NCBI GenBank assembly: GCA_030529845.1
Contig: JAUMWB010000005.1
Location: 1 to 64,000, forward strand
Length of the DNA stretch: 64,000 nucleotides
Direction: 5' to 3'
Origin: Rothia sp. (in: high G+C Gram-positive bacteria)
GTDB taxonomy: Bacteria; Actinomycetota; Actinomycetes; Actinomycetales; Micrococcaceae
The notes under the pieces are model-generated. The model made no database searches. It worked only from the letters and a program-made list of their open reading frames with translations, and was not told the DNA's origin. The first letter of the stretch is position 1, and each line of letters opens with the position of its first letter. A program made the translations under genes and the position numbers. Of the stretch, positions 56,466-64,000 are shown piece after piece.

Positions 56466-57905
56466 CTACTTCCCCCGATGGCCTGCCACGGCGGTGTCCG
56501 CCTCGGCGAAGGCGTCCTCGTGCCCGGTGTGCACGCGCTTGACCACGCCGAAGTAAATCATGGTCAGAATCAGGAAGTAGGCGATGCCCATGGTTGCGGG
56601 GGCGGCGTTACCGCTGCGGGCGAAGAGGGCAGCCCAGATCGCCAGCAGTAGGAAGATGCCCAGGCCGGCGGTGGCTCGCCCGCCCCACATACGGAAGGCC
56701 GAAGAGTTCCCCTCGACCCCCTTGAAGGCGATGTAGGCCAGTAGAATCAGCACCCAGACGGTAAGGGCGCAGACCATGGTCAGGGTCATCATGAGCCCAA
56801 AGGCCTGGCCGGGCAGGAAGAGAGCCAGCAAAATGGCCAGCACCACGCCCGAGGTTGAGGCCCACATGGCCAGCACGGGAATACCGCTGCCGCTCACCCG
56901 AGCCAGGGGCGCAGGTGCCATTTTCTCACTGGCCAGGGAGTGCAGCAGGCGGGTGCCCGCGTAGAGGTTAGCGTTGGCGGCAGACAGAGCAGCAACCAGA
57001 ATGATGAAGTTGGTGATGGAGGCAATGGCGGGCACACCGATTTCTGAGAAGACCAGAACGAAGGGCGAGGCCTCAACAGAGCCGTCCAGCTGGGCGGCTG
57101 ACTGCCAGGGAATAATCGAGACGACGATGAACATAGAAATCACGTAGATCGTCGCCAAACGCCACATATTGGCCTTGGTAGAGGACCGTACCGAGCGCAC
57201 CGGGTCCTTGGCTTCAGCCGCTGAAATGGAGAGCATTTCGATGCCGCCGAAGGAGAACATGACCACGGCCAGTGAGAGCCAGATACCGTGGAAGCCGGTG
57301 GGCATGAAGCCGCCGTCGTTGGTCAGGTTGCCGGTGCCGGTGGCCTCGTGGCCGGGGAAGCCCACAAAGACCAGAGCCAGGCCCACCACCACGAAAAGCA
57401 GCAGGGCGATGACCTTGATGGAGGACAGGAAGAACTCCATGGTGCCAAAGTACTTCACCGAGCGAATATTCAGCAGAATAATCACGGCACCGAACAATGC
57501 GATGCCGACCCACAGGGGCAGGTTAGGCCACCAGTACTGCAGGTAGGTGCCCACGGCGACTAGCTCGATACCGGTGATGATAGCGGTAACAGTCCAGTAG
57601 GCCCAGCGAGTCAGGTAGCCCGCGTAGGGCCCCAGGTAGCGCCCGGCGATGGAACCAAAACCACCGCGCACAGGGTAGCGCACGGCCATTTCGCCCGTGG
57701 AGGCGGCGATGATGGCAGCTACCAGCGAACCGATAGCGTAGGAAAGAATGACGGCCGGGCCCGCCAGCGCAATCGCACCAGATGAGCCCAGGAAGAGGCC
57801 GGTACCCAGGGCTGAGCCCAGCACAATCATGGTCATCTGCCCGTGCGTCAGTGAGCGTTTGAGGGTGGGCGCCTGAGCCTGCCCCTGCGAAGGTGTGTGT
57901 GCCAC
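56466..57905 (-). CDS. Amino acid permease (APC family) 1
   Basis: 479-residue, twelve-helix amino acid/proton symporter. GSALGTGLFLGSSGAIALAGP in helix 1 and FSFGGIEMLSISAAEAKDP in helix 6 to 7 are APC signatures. The frame extends to 58013, but GTG 57905 starts the natural N terminus. It is a tandem paralogue of the next gene. The transported amino acid cannot be told; the family includes GABA, proline, aromatic and alanine carriers. Confidence 0.9.
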   Translation of the reverse strand: MAHTPSQGQAQAPTLKRSLTHGQMTMIVLGSALGTGLFLGSSGAIALAGPAVILSYAIGSLVAAIIAASTGEMAVRYPVRGGFGSIAGRYLGPYAGYLTRWAYWTVTAIITGIELVAVGTYLQYWWPNLPLWVGIALFGAVIILLNIRSVKYFGTMEFFLSSIKVIALLLFVVVGLALVFVGFPGHEATGTGNLTNDGGFMPTGFHGIWLSLAVVMFSFGGIEMLSISAAEAKDPVRSVRSSTKANMWRLATIYVISMFIVVSIIPWQSAAQLDGSVEASPFVLVFSEIGVPAIASITNFIILVAALSAANANLYAGTRLLHSLASEKMAPAPLARVSGSGIPVLAMWASTSGVVLAILLALFLPGQAFGLMMTLTMVCALTVWVLILLAYIAFKGVEGNSSAFRMWGGRATAGLGIFLLLAIWAALFARSGNAAPATMGIAYFLILTMIYFGVVKRVHTGHEDAFAEADTAVAGHRGK

Positions 57906-58034
57906 GGTAAGCCTTACTGTGAGAATACGTGGTTGTGCGGTAGCGGTGTTAATGCGCGGACGCCGGTGCGCGGCTCCCCTGCCGTGAGGCTGGAGGCGGG
58001 CTACCGGCGTCATTGTGTAGACCTGCTACTGATT

Positions 58035-59492
58035 TTAGCGCTGTTTGGTGCCATCGACGACGGGCACCTGGGTGGTGACGGCGCGGACCTCGTCGAAGGC
58101 GTCATCTGAGGTGCTGATGTTCTTGTTGACACCGGCGAAGTAGATGATGGTAATCAGACCGAAGAAGCCCAGCCCCACGAAGATGGAGGGGAGCATGGAA
58201 CCACCGGCGAAGAACATGGCGATGAAAGTGGCGATGACGCCAATCAGGCCAACCGCTGCGGTGGCTGAGCCGCCGAAGACACGGAAGGGGGAGGCGTCGC
58301 CTTCGACCTTCTTGTAGGCCATGTAGGACAGCAGAATCATGGACCAGACCACCAGCACGCAGACGGTGACCAGGGCCATCATGTAGCCGAAGATTCCGCC
58401 CACACCCGAGATAGCCATAATCATGGCGACCACGGCACCCAGGGATGAGACGGTCAGTGCCAGGTTGGGAATACCTGAGGAGCTGGTGCGGGCGAGAACC
58501 TTGGGGGCCATACCCTCGTGACCCAGGGCGTGCAGCAGGCGGGCTGCCGCGTAGAGGGCGGCGTTGGCGCCGGACAGGGCTGCGGTCATGAGGATGAAGT
58601 TGGTGATACCACCAATGTAGGGAATGCCCAGTTCGGTGAAGACCATAACGAAGGGGGAGCCTTCGATGTCCTTGCCCAGGGTGGCGGCGCTGGTCCAGGG
58701 GATGATGGCGACCACGATGAAGAGGGAGAGCACGTAGAAGGTAGCTAGGCGCCACATCATAGCCTTCGCTGAGGAGCGTACGGAGCGCACCGGGTCCTTA
58801 GCTTCTGCTGCGGAGATGGAGATGAGCTCGATACCGCCGAAGGAGAACATGACCACGGCCAGGGCAATCCAGATAGAGGAGAGGCCGTTGGGCATGAAGC
58901 CGCCGTGGGCGGTGAGGTTGGAGACGCCGGTGGCGTCCTGGCCAGGCAGGCCGAAGAAGACCAGGGCCAGGCCGAAGATGATGAAGAGGACGACCGCGCT
59001 CACCTTAATGGAGGAGAGGAAGAATTCCACCACACCGAAGGATTTAACGCTGGTTAGGTTGAGCACGAAAATCGCGCCACCTGCGATGAGTACCCAGATC
59101 CAGAGGGGAACGTTGGGGTACCAGTAGGCCATGTAGGCACCCACTGCTACGACCTCAGCACCGGCTAAGGTTACGGTGGTCATCCAGTAGGCCCAGCGGG
59201 TCAGGTAGCCCGCGTAGGGGCTGAGAAATTTACCGGCGATGGTGCCGAAGCCGCCGCGCACGGGGTAGCGCACGGCCATTTCACCGGCGCAGGCACCGAT
59301 GATGGCGGCGATCAGTGAGCCGATGGCGTAGGAGATAATGACGGCCGGGCCCGCGATGGAGATAGCTGCGCCGGAGCCCAGGAAGAGACCGGTGCCCACG
59401 GCGAGGCCGAGGGCAATCATGGTGAGCTGGCCGTGGGAGAGGGCGCGGCTGAGGTTGCCGCCCTCCTGCTGGCCGGTGGTGGTTGATGCCAT
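58035..59492 (-). CDS. Amino acid permease (APC family) 2
   Basis: 485-residue paralogue of the 56466 product, with near-identical signature stretches (GLAVGTGLFLGSGAAISIAGP and SFGGIELISISAAEAKDPVRS). Start ATG 59492 has a GGGAGAG upstream. The two permeases are read in the same direction, separated by 129 bases that contain a GCGGACGCC motif. Tandem duplication with later divergence is the simplest reading. Confidence 0.9.
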   Translation of the reverse strand: MASTTTGQQEGGNLSRALSHGQLTMIALGLAVGTGLFLGSGAAISIAGPAVIISYAIGSLIAAIIGACAGEMAVRYPVRGGFGTIAGKFLSPYAGYLTRWAYWMTTVTLAGAEVVAVGAYMAYWYPNVPLWIWVLIAGGAIFVLNLTSVKSFGVVEFFLSSIKVSAVVLFIIFGLALVFFGLPGQDATGVSNLTAHGGFMPNGLSSIWIALAVVMFSFGGIELISISAAEAKDPVRSVRSSAKAMMWRLATFYVLSLFIVVAIIPWTSAATLGKDIEGSPFVMVFTELGIPYIGGITNFILMTAALSGANAALYAAARLLHALGHEGMAPKVLARTSSSGIPNLALTVSSLGAVVAMIMAISGVGGIFGYMMALVTVCVLVVWSMILLSYMAYKKVEGDASPFRVFGGSATAAVGLIGVIATFIAMFFAGGSMLPSIFVGLGFFGLITIIYFAGVNKNISTSDDAFDEVRAVTTQVPVVDGTKQR

Positions 59493-59746
59493 GGGTGCTC
59501 TCCCTTTCAAGAGAGTGTGGTGTATGCAATGAACCGAAAGTTTACACAGGTTTTCTGGGGGAAAACCGGTCTTCAGCGCTCACCATTATGCAGTGAGAGA
59601 CACATCACCCCCTTGGTGGTGGGTGCAGGGCATTTGGCAGGAGGTGCGCAACAGGCGGACGCCAGTAGTCAGCCGCCCCCGCGACAGGCAGGCGGACGGA
59701 CGCCAGCGGCGGCGGGCGTCCGCACCTCTCCCCTTGACTGTCTACG

Positions 59747-59791
59747 AGACTCTCGCAGTGCTTACGCCGCAGGTGGGCACTGCGCGAGTCT
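59747..59791 (-). terminator. Hairpin after the YhhQ gene
   Basis: 15-base arms AGACTCTCGCAGTGC and GCACTGCGCGAGTCT, one mismatch, 15-base loop. It lies 14 bases past the YhhQ-type stop and has no strong T-run. Two GCGGACGCC motifs in inverted orientation (59655 and 59715) lie between it and the permease. Confidence 0.65.
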
Positions 59792-59805
59792 GATAGGCCC
59801 TCACC

Positions 59806-60516
59806 CTAGCGGGCTAGCTGGTAGGTGGGTTCGTGGCGCTTGAACCAGCCGATAACGGGGTAAGTGATGGGCAACAGGAGGAACTCAACGGCGCACTTGT
59901 AGATGTAGCCCACGATGACGTAGTTGAGGAAGTCGCCGAAAGTTGTAATTCCAATAATGGGGGCGGCAATAGCGCAGAAGATGAGGGTGTCAGCTAGCTC
60001 GCCAACCAGGGTGGAACCCATGAGTCGTCCCCAGAGGTGGCGACCGCCGGTTTTTTCCTTAAGTTTCACTAGCACCCAGGAGTTGAGTAGCTGGCCGGTC
60101 AAAAAGCCCAGTAGGGAGCCTGCCAGAATCTGGGGTACGGGCCCAAGGACAGTTTCAAGGGCAGCCTGACCCTCGTAGAAGTCGGCTGCGGGTAGGGCAA
60201 TGAGAATCCAGAAGCTAGCTGCGGCAGCTGCGGCGGCGACGAAGCTGGTGATAATAGCGCGGCGGGCTAGTTTGAAACCGTAGACCTCGCTGATGATATC
60301 GCCCAGCACGTAGGCAAAGGGGAAGAGGAAGAAACCCCCATCGGTGATGATAGACCCGAAGGTCACGCCCTTAGTTGCTCCGATGTTGGAGAGGACGAAG
60401 ACCACGCAGGTAGCTGCCAGAAGCAGGTCGTAGTAGGTGCGGGTGGGGCGGGCGAAGCCGATATCGGCGGTGGTGTGATGGGCGGACGCCGGCGAGCTGC
60501 TGGTAGGTGTAGACAC
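59806..60516 (-). CDS. yhhQ: Queuosine precursor transporter (YhhQ/DUF165)
   Basis: 236-residue membrane protein with six or so helices. SNIGATKGVTFG and GGFFLFPFAYVLGDIISEVYG are the DUF165 core, followed by the TGQLLNSWVLVKLKE and VGELADTLIF segments. It imports preQ0, preQ1 or queuine-type precursors in other bacteria, and fits the tgt gene at 49697. GTG 60516 with GGGGATAACT upstream is preferred; the frame runs on to 60855 by chance. Confidence 0.9.
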   Translation of the reverse strand: MSTPTSSSPASAHHTTADIGFARPTRTYYDLLLAATCVVFVLSNIGATKGVTFGSIITDGGFFLFPFAYVLGDIISEVYGFKLARRAIITSFVAAAAAAASFWILIALPAADFYEGQAALETVLGPVPQILAGSLLGFLTGQLLNSWVLVKLKEKTGGRHLWGRLMGSTLVGELADTLIFCAIAAPIIGITTFGDFLNYVIVGYIYKCAVEFLLLPITYPVIGWFKRHEPTYQLAR

Positions 60517-60710
60517 AGTTATCCCCTGGGTTGAGTATCGGTTTGAAAGGTGCCCACCTGCCACCTGGGCGCCCACTAGCTTACCGACTTTTGGGCGGCG
60601 TCGCACGAGACGCCGGGTGTGCGATGGGGCGCAGAGGTTCCTCCGCGGGTGAGTTGATGGAAGGTTTTGCTGACAGTTTGCTGGGTTTTGTGGCAAAAAA
60701 TAGGTTTTAG

Positions 60711-60733
60711 TGACAGATAGCGATAGGGTGTCA
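60711..60733. promoter_or_regulatory. Possible TetR self-operator
   Basis: Dyad TGACA-N13-TGTCA ending just before the TetR start codon, in the divergent YhhQ/TetR space. Short arms, so tentative. Confidence 0.35.
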
Positions 60734-60735
60734 TT

Positions 60736-61404
60736 ATGCCTCGAATTACTGCTGCCACCAATGCCGCCCAGCGCGAGAACACCAAGCGCGCCATCCTCGA
60801 TTCTTTCGGTCGCCTGCTCTACGAGCGCGGCCTGCCCGGCCTCACCATGACCCACGTGGCCAAAACCGCTGGTATCGGCCGCACCGCGGTGTACAACTAC
60901 TTTGCCGACATGGGCGAACTTCTCATTGCCTACGCCCTGGATGAGACCGAGCGCTTCCTCACCGAACTGCGTGAGGCCCTGGCAGGGGTTGAGAACCCCA
61001 TCGACCAGCTGGCCGTCTATGTGCGCCTACAGATTGAGGACCTTTCCCGCCGCCACATGCCCCCCGGCCCCGCCATGCGGTCAGTTCTCTCCCCCGAGGC
61101 TTTTGCCAAGCTGGGTGACCATGTGCGCGAACTCCAGATGGTCCTGGCAGGGATTCTTTCTGCGGCGATTGAGCGCGGCTACCTGCCCGAGAATGATATC
61201 CGCGAACTGGCTCAGCTAGTGCATGGCTCCCTCTCTTCGAGCGCCGACCGCACCGACGAGGCCAGCAGCATTGAAGCCCGCGAACGCCACATTGAGAGCA
61301 CCATTCGCTTTATTCAGATGGGCCTGGGGGCTCGTTTTGATGAGAGCGGACGCCCCGTACGCCTGGACGGCACCCCGGAGCTGCACCTGGTCGCAGCGTC
61401 CTAG
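60736..61404 (+). CDS. TetR family transcriptional regulator
   Basis: 222 residues. The N-terminal helix-turn-helix reads LTMTHVAKTAGIGRTAVYNYFADMGELL, followed by an all-helical ligand-binding domain. It lies next to the divergent queuosine-precursor transporter gene, which may be its target. The ligand is unknown. The last codons overlap the convergent 61401 gene by four bases. Confidence 0.9.
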   Translation: MPRITAATNAAQRENTKRAILDSFGRLLYERGLPGLTMTHVAKTAGIGRTAVYNYFADMGELLIAYALDETERFLTELREALAGVENPIDQLAVYVRLQIEDLSRRHMPPGPAMRSVLSPEAFAKLGDHVRELQMVLAGILSAAIERGYLPENDIRELAQLVHGSLSSSADRTDEASSIEARERHIESTIRFIQMGLGARFDESGRPVRLDGTPELHLVAAS

Positions 61405-61727
61405 TTTCCCGACTCCAGAAGTGAGGGGGCTAGGGCATCTAGGTCGAGCACGCGGGCGTACATGACGGCGCGGCCCTGCAGGGCGGTACGCAGGGCACGG
61501 TGGACGCCGTCTTCAAGGTAGAGCTCACCCCGATAGCGCACCACATGCGGGAAGAGGTCCCCGTAGAAGGTGGAGTCTTCGGCCAGGAGGGTTTCGAGGT
61601 TGAGGTTTTTCTGGGTGGTGATGAGGCGGTCTAGCCGGACTTGGGAGGGGGCGATGGAGCCCCAGGTGCGCTGGGTGAGCCCGTGGTCTGGGTAGGGGCG
61701 GGTGTCGCCGACTCCTTTGAAAATCAT
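61401..61727 (-). CDS. ParB/Srx-like conserved protein
   Basis: 108-residue protein with QVRLDRLITTQKNLNLETLL, DGVHRALRTALQGRAVMYARVLDLD: the DG-HRA-A motif and preceding strand resemble a ParB/sulfiredoxin nuclease-like domain. Similar proteins occur widely in actinobacteria without a proven role. ATG 61727 is preferred to the frame start at 61790. Convergent with the TetR gene. Confidence 0.65.
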   Translation of the reverse strand: MIFKGVGDTRPYPDHGLTQRTWGSIAPSQVRLDRLITTQKNLNLETLLAEDSTFYGDLFPHVVRYRGELYLEDGVHRALRTALQGRAVMYARVLDLDALAPSLLESGN

Positions 61728-61825
61728 GCGCTCTATTGTACGCCGAGAAGCGGCTAGCGCCCGACAGAGTCGCAGCGAGAAGCCCCGCACCAGCAGCCCA
61801 AAGTGCTGGCGGTCATATTCGTGAC

Positions 61826-61842
61826 ACTCTATTACTTAGAGT
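61826..61842. promoter_or_regulatory. Dyad upstream of nadR-pnuC
   Basis: ACTCTA-N5-TAGAGT, 89 bases before the nadR start, flanked by GTCATATT on both sides. It sits where an NAD-responsive repressor or the promoter would be. Not matched with confidence to a known regulon site. Confidence 0.4.
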
Positions 61843-61930
61843 CATATTGACCTTATTTGCTTTGGTGGTACTTCGGGTGTTTAATCGTGGCTATGCGCGG
61901 GACACCAGCCCGCCCCAGCCCAAGGACACC

Positions 61931-63031
61931 ATGCTTTACAAAAAACAGCTCACCGGCTCCCACGTGGGGCTCGTGGTGGGCAGCTTTGCTCCCCTGCACC
62001 GCGGCCATATGGACCAGATTCTACGCGCCAAGAAAGAGAACCCCGGCGGCACCCTGGTAATTGTCGCCGGTTCCCAGCAGGACGCCGGTGAGCAGGCGGG
62101 TATGAAGCACACCAAGCGCTACCGCTATGTGTCTGAGCACTTTAAGAACGATCCCCTCGTCATTGTCGATTCCCTCGATGAAACCGATCTCACCAGCCCT
62201 GAAGCCTGGGATGACGCCCTGGACGGCTTCTGGGCTACCCATGTAGCGGCGGGCGCTGAGCGCCGCCTCTACCTGCTTGATGAAGAGCACAGCTCCCGCT
62301 TTCGGGCAGGAAATCAGGACGCCGGCGGGCAGCCTACCGCCCGCCTGGCGCCTTGCCAGCTGGCGGCGTCCGAACCGGACATCCGGGAAAACCCGCTGGC
62401 CCACTGGGACCTTATCACCCCGCCCTTCCGCCGTTTCTTTACCCGCAACGTCCTGGTGATGGGGGCTGCCTCGGGCGGCAAAACCACCCTGGTGGAGGAC
62501 CTCGGCAAGCTCTATAACGCCCCCTACTCCTACGAGTACGCCCGGGTCTACCAGGTCGAGGCAAATATCCGCGATGAGGACTACGACCTGCTGGACTACC
62601 AGAACGTGCTCACCGGCCAGTTCAACCTCAACCGCGAAACCATCGACAACCCCGGCAACCGGGGCCTTACCCTCATGGACACCGACGCCATGGTCACCAA
62701 GGCCTACGCCGCCATGAGCGCCGCCGACCCCGCCAGCGAACTGAGCGAATCCGACTACGCCAAGCTGCTGCCCCTGGCTGACTCCCTGATTGCCAAGGCC
62801 CGCTGGGACTTGATTCTTTTTATCCCGCCGGTGGGGGCCTCCGGCTACACTCTCGACGGCTTCCGCTCCCAGACCAATAACTCCGATGACTATCTCGGCG
62901 AGATTTCCCGCATCATGCTGGCCGAGGTTGAGGCAGCCGGTCTGCTCGACCGCCTGGTCCTGCTGGATGGCGCGGGCTACGCTGAGCGCTATGAGCAGGC
63001 CAAGGCCGCTATCGAGCGCCTCCTCCCCTAA
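61931..63031 (+). CDS. nadR: NadR-type NMN adenylyltransferase / nicotinamide riboside kinase
   Basis: 366-residue bifunctional enzyme. The adenylyltransferase domain has VVGSFAPLHRGHMDQI with HRGH at 23-26. The kinase domain starts at about 170 with P-loop GAASGGKTTL. No N-terminal helix-turn-helix is present, so it is enzymatic only. A Gly/Pro/Ala insert (about 122-150) separates the two domains. The frame runs upstream to 61736, but ATG 61931 is the natural start. It is followed by pnuC. Confidence 0.9.
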   Translation: MLYKKQLTGSHVGLVVGSFAPLHRGHMDQILRAKKENPGGTLVIVAGSQQDAGEQAGMKHTKRYRYVSEHFKNDPLVIVDSLDETDLTSPEAWDDALDGFWATHVAAGAERRLYLLDEEHSSRFRAGNQDAGGQPTARLAPCQLAASEPDIRENPLAHWDLITPPFRRFFTRNVLVMGAASGGKTTLVEDLGKLYNAPYSYEYARVYQVEANIRDEDYDLLDYQNVLTGQFNLNRETIDNPGNRGLTLMDTDAMVTKAYAAMSAADPASELSESDYAKLLPLADSLIAKARWDLILFIPPVGASGYTLDGFRSQTNNSDDYLGEISRIMLAEVEAAGLLDRLVLLDGAGYAERYEQAKAAIERLLP

Positions 63032-63062
63032 CTTCCTACCCCCTGTCACCGAAAGAATTATC

Positions 63063-63944
63063 ATGAGCGCACCCCTGACTGGCCAGGTACCGGCCAACCC
63101 CCTGGCCCGCCTTGCCAAGGCCACCTACACCGACCTCTTCACCGGCTACAGCCCCTTCGAGAAGGTCTTCTTCCCCGCCCTGATTCTGCTGCAGGTCGTG
63201 GTCAGCACCGTGGCCTTTGAGGGCTGGCTGAGCTTCATCACCGCCTTTGCGGGCATGATCTGCGTGATTCTGGTGGGCAAGGGGCGCCTGTCGAACTACT
63301 TCTTCGGCATCGTGCAGAACGTGCCCTACCTGGTGCTGGCCTACCAGGCCTACTTCATCGGGGAAATTACTATTGCCGCCTTCTATGTGCTCACCCAGTT
63401 CTGGGGCCTCTACATGTGGCGCAAGAACATGCGGGCAGCCAAGACCCGGCCCGAGCTAGGCGGTGCCTCCTTTGACGGGGCTGGGCAGCTGGCTGGCAGC
63501 CGCGCGGTGACCAGCGGTACCGGAACTAGGGGCGCGGACGCCGGTGGGCAGGGGGCGGCGTCCGCCCTGGCTAGTGCCGCCCAAGGCACCGCCCTGGATG
63601 TGCAGACCCGCCGCCTGACCCTACCCGCTATCGCGGGCGTCCTGGCCCTCCTGGCAGCGGCCTCATGGGGCTACGGGGTGCTGTTGAACGGTTGGGGGTC
63701 CAACCAGCCCTATGTTGATGCCTTCACCACCGTGATTGCCCTGATTTCGCAGGTGCTGATGGTCTACCGCTTCCGCGAGCAGTGGATCGGCTGGCTGGTA
63801 CTGAACGCCGTGCAGATTTACCTGTGGTCAACGGTGGAAGGCGGCGGCAACATGGCCATTATGGCCATGTACCTGGGCTTTATCGCCAACTCAGTCTACG
63901 GCTGGTATAACTGGACCAAGCTGTCCCGCGGGGCACAGGGCTAG
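63063..63944 (+). CDS. pnuC: Nicotinamide riboside transporter PnuC
   Basis: 293-residue seven-helix PnuC. Helices in the N-terminal half include VEGWLSFIT-like FEGWLSFIT and FGIVQNVPYLVLAYQAYF; the C-terminal half has the WVxxxxx-type LNAVQIYLWS segment. A 60-residue Gly/Ser/Ala insert (about 140-180) lies in a cytoplasmic loop. It carries two inverted GCGGACGCC motifs 14 bases apart. ATG 63063 follows nadR by 31 bases. Together they import and phosphorylate nicotinamide riboside. Confidence 0.9.
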   Translation: MSAPLTGQVPANPLARLAKATYTDLFTGYSPFEKVFFPALILLQVVVSTVAFEGWLSFITAFAGMICVILVGKGRLSNYFFGIVQNVPYLVLAYQAYFIGEITIAAFYVLTQFWGLYMWRKNMRAAKTRPELGGASFDGAGQLAGSRAVTSGTGTRGADAGGQGAASALASAAQGTALDVQTRRLTLPAIAGVLALLAAASWGYGVLLNGWGSNQPYVDAFTTVIALISQVLMVYRFREQWIGWLVLNAVQIYLWSTVEGGGNMAIMAMYLGFIANSVYGWYNWTKLSRGAQG

Positions 63945-64000
63945 AACTAGAGAACTAACCAAGAAAGAGTGACCAGAGAAGACGCCCCGCACTCGCGCTC
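63945..64000. other. Window end
   Basis: 56 bases after pnuC with no feature seen. Confidence 0.3.

Noticed and set aside
60517-60735. preQ1 riboswitch in front of the queuosine-precursor transporter
   Set aside because: I looked for the short pseudoknot pattern and A-rich tail and did not see it.

Overview
The window looks like chromosome of a moderately high-GC actinobacterium of the family Micrococcaceae, and Rothia is my best guess. The pointers are a carD-ispD-ispF-cysS-rlmB run, divergent phoU and senX3-regX3, DUF2516 beside gpmA, a GTP-dependent PEP carboxykinase, a GH76 mannanase-type protein and an Lhr helicase. The genus comes from memory of gene content, not from a search. I see no rRNA, prophage, intact insertion sequence or CRISPR array. 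There is one tRNA, Arg-ACG.

Layout. 0.5-5.8 kb, minus strand: carD, ispD, ispF, a hydrolase, cysS and rlmB, joining rRNA transcription control, isoprenoid precursors, Cys-tRNA and 23S rRNA methylation. 6-12 kb: a lipoprotein and the phosphate two-component pair regX3-senX3, separated from phoU by a 2.4 kb AT-rich island. The island lies between two 49-bp direct copies of what looks like a PHO-box array. It holds a broken ABC exporter (in-frame amber stop) and a multiply frameshifted gene that may be a YcaO-type peptide-modifying enzyme, so it reads as a dead peptide-export or bacteriocin locus. 12-14.4 kb: gpmA, DUF2516 and a Cys/Met PLP enzyme. 14.5-20.3 kb: a lower-GC iron-siderophore locus with two FecCD permeases, an AraC regulator, a binding lipoprotein and a siderophore-reductase/methyltransferase-like fusion. 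It shares a DtxR-like box but has no ATPase gene.

20.4-34 kb: tmk-holB, a YczE-like membrane protein, the DUF711/ACT pair, manA and phosphomannomutase, NO detoxification (hmp with nsrR), a roadblock-like protein, an orphan double-ABC ATPase and pckG. 34-45.6 kb: tRNA-Arg, a ferredoxin, a DUF4232 lipoprotein, a very long Lhr helicase, an unlisted 47-residue membrane peptide gene, a Nei-type glycosylase, pepT and an RluA-type synthase. 45.7-52.3 kb: a GH76 protein, ohrR/ohr with a clear operator, SulP, tgt and two tandem SRPBCC genes. 52.6-55.9 kb: an AT-rich, apparently complete lactococcin-972-type bacteriocin operon (precursor, multispan membrane protein, ABC ATPase). 56-64 kb: a thioesterase, two tandem amino acid permeases, a queuosine-precursor transporter (which fits tgt upstream), a TetR regulator, a ParB-like protein, and NadR-PnuC for nicotinamide riboside salvage.

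Window-wide, the 9-mer GCGGACGCC (either strand) occurs about 20 times by eye, often in intergenic DNA or in low-complexity protein inserts. An ~86 bp dispersed repeat occurs near position 300 and again beside the bacteriocin operon. All coordinates, dyads and motif matches were read by eye.
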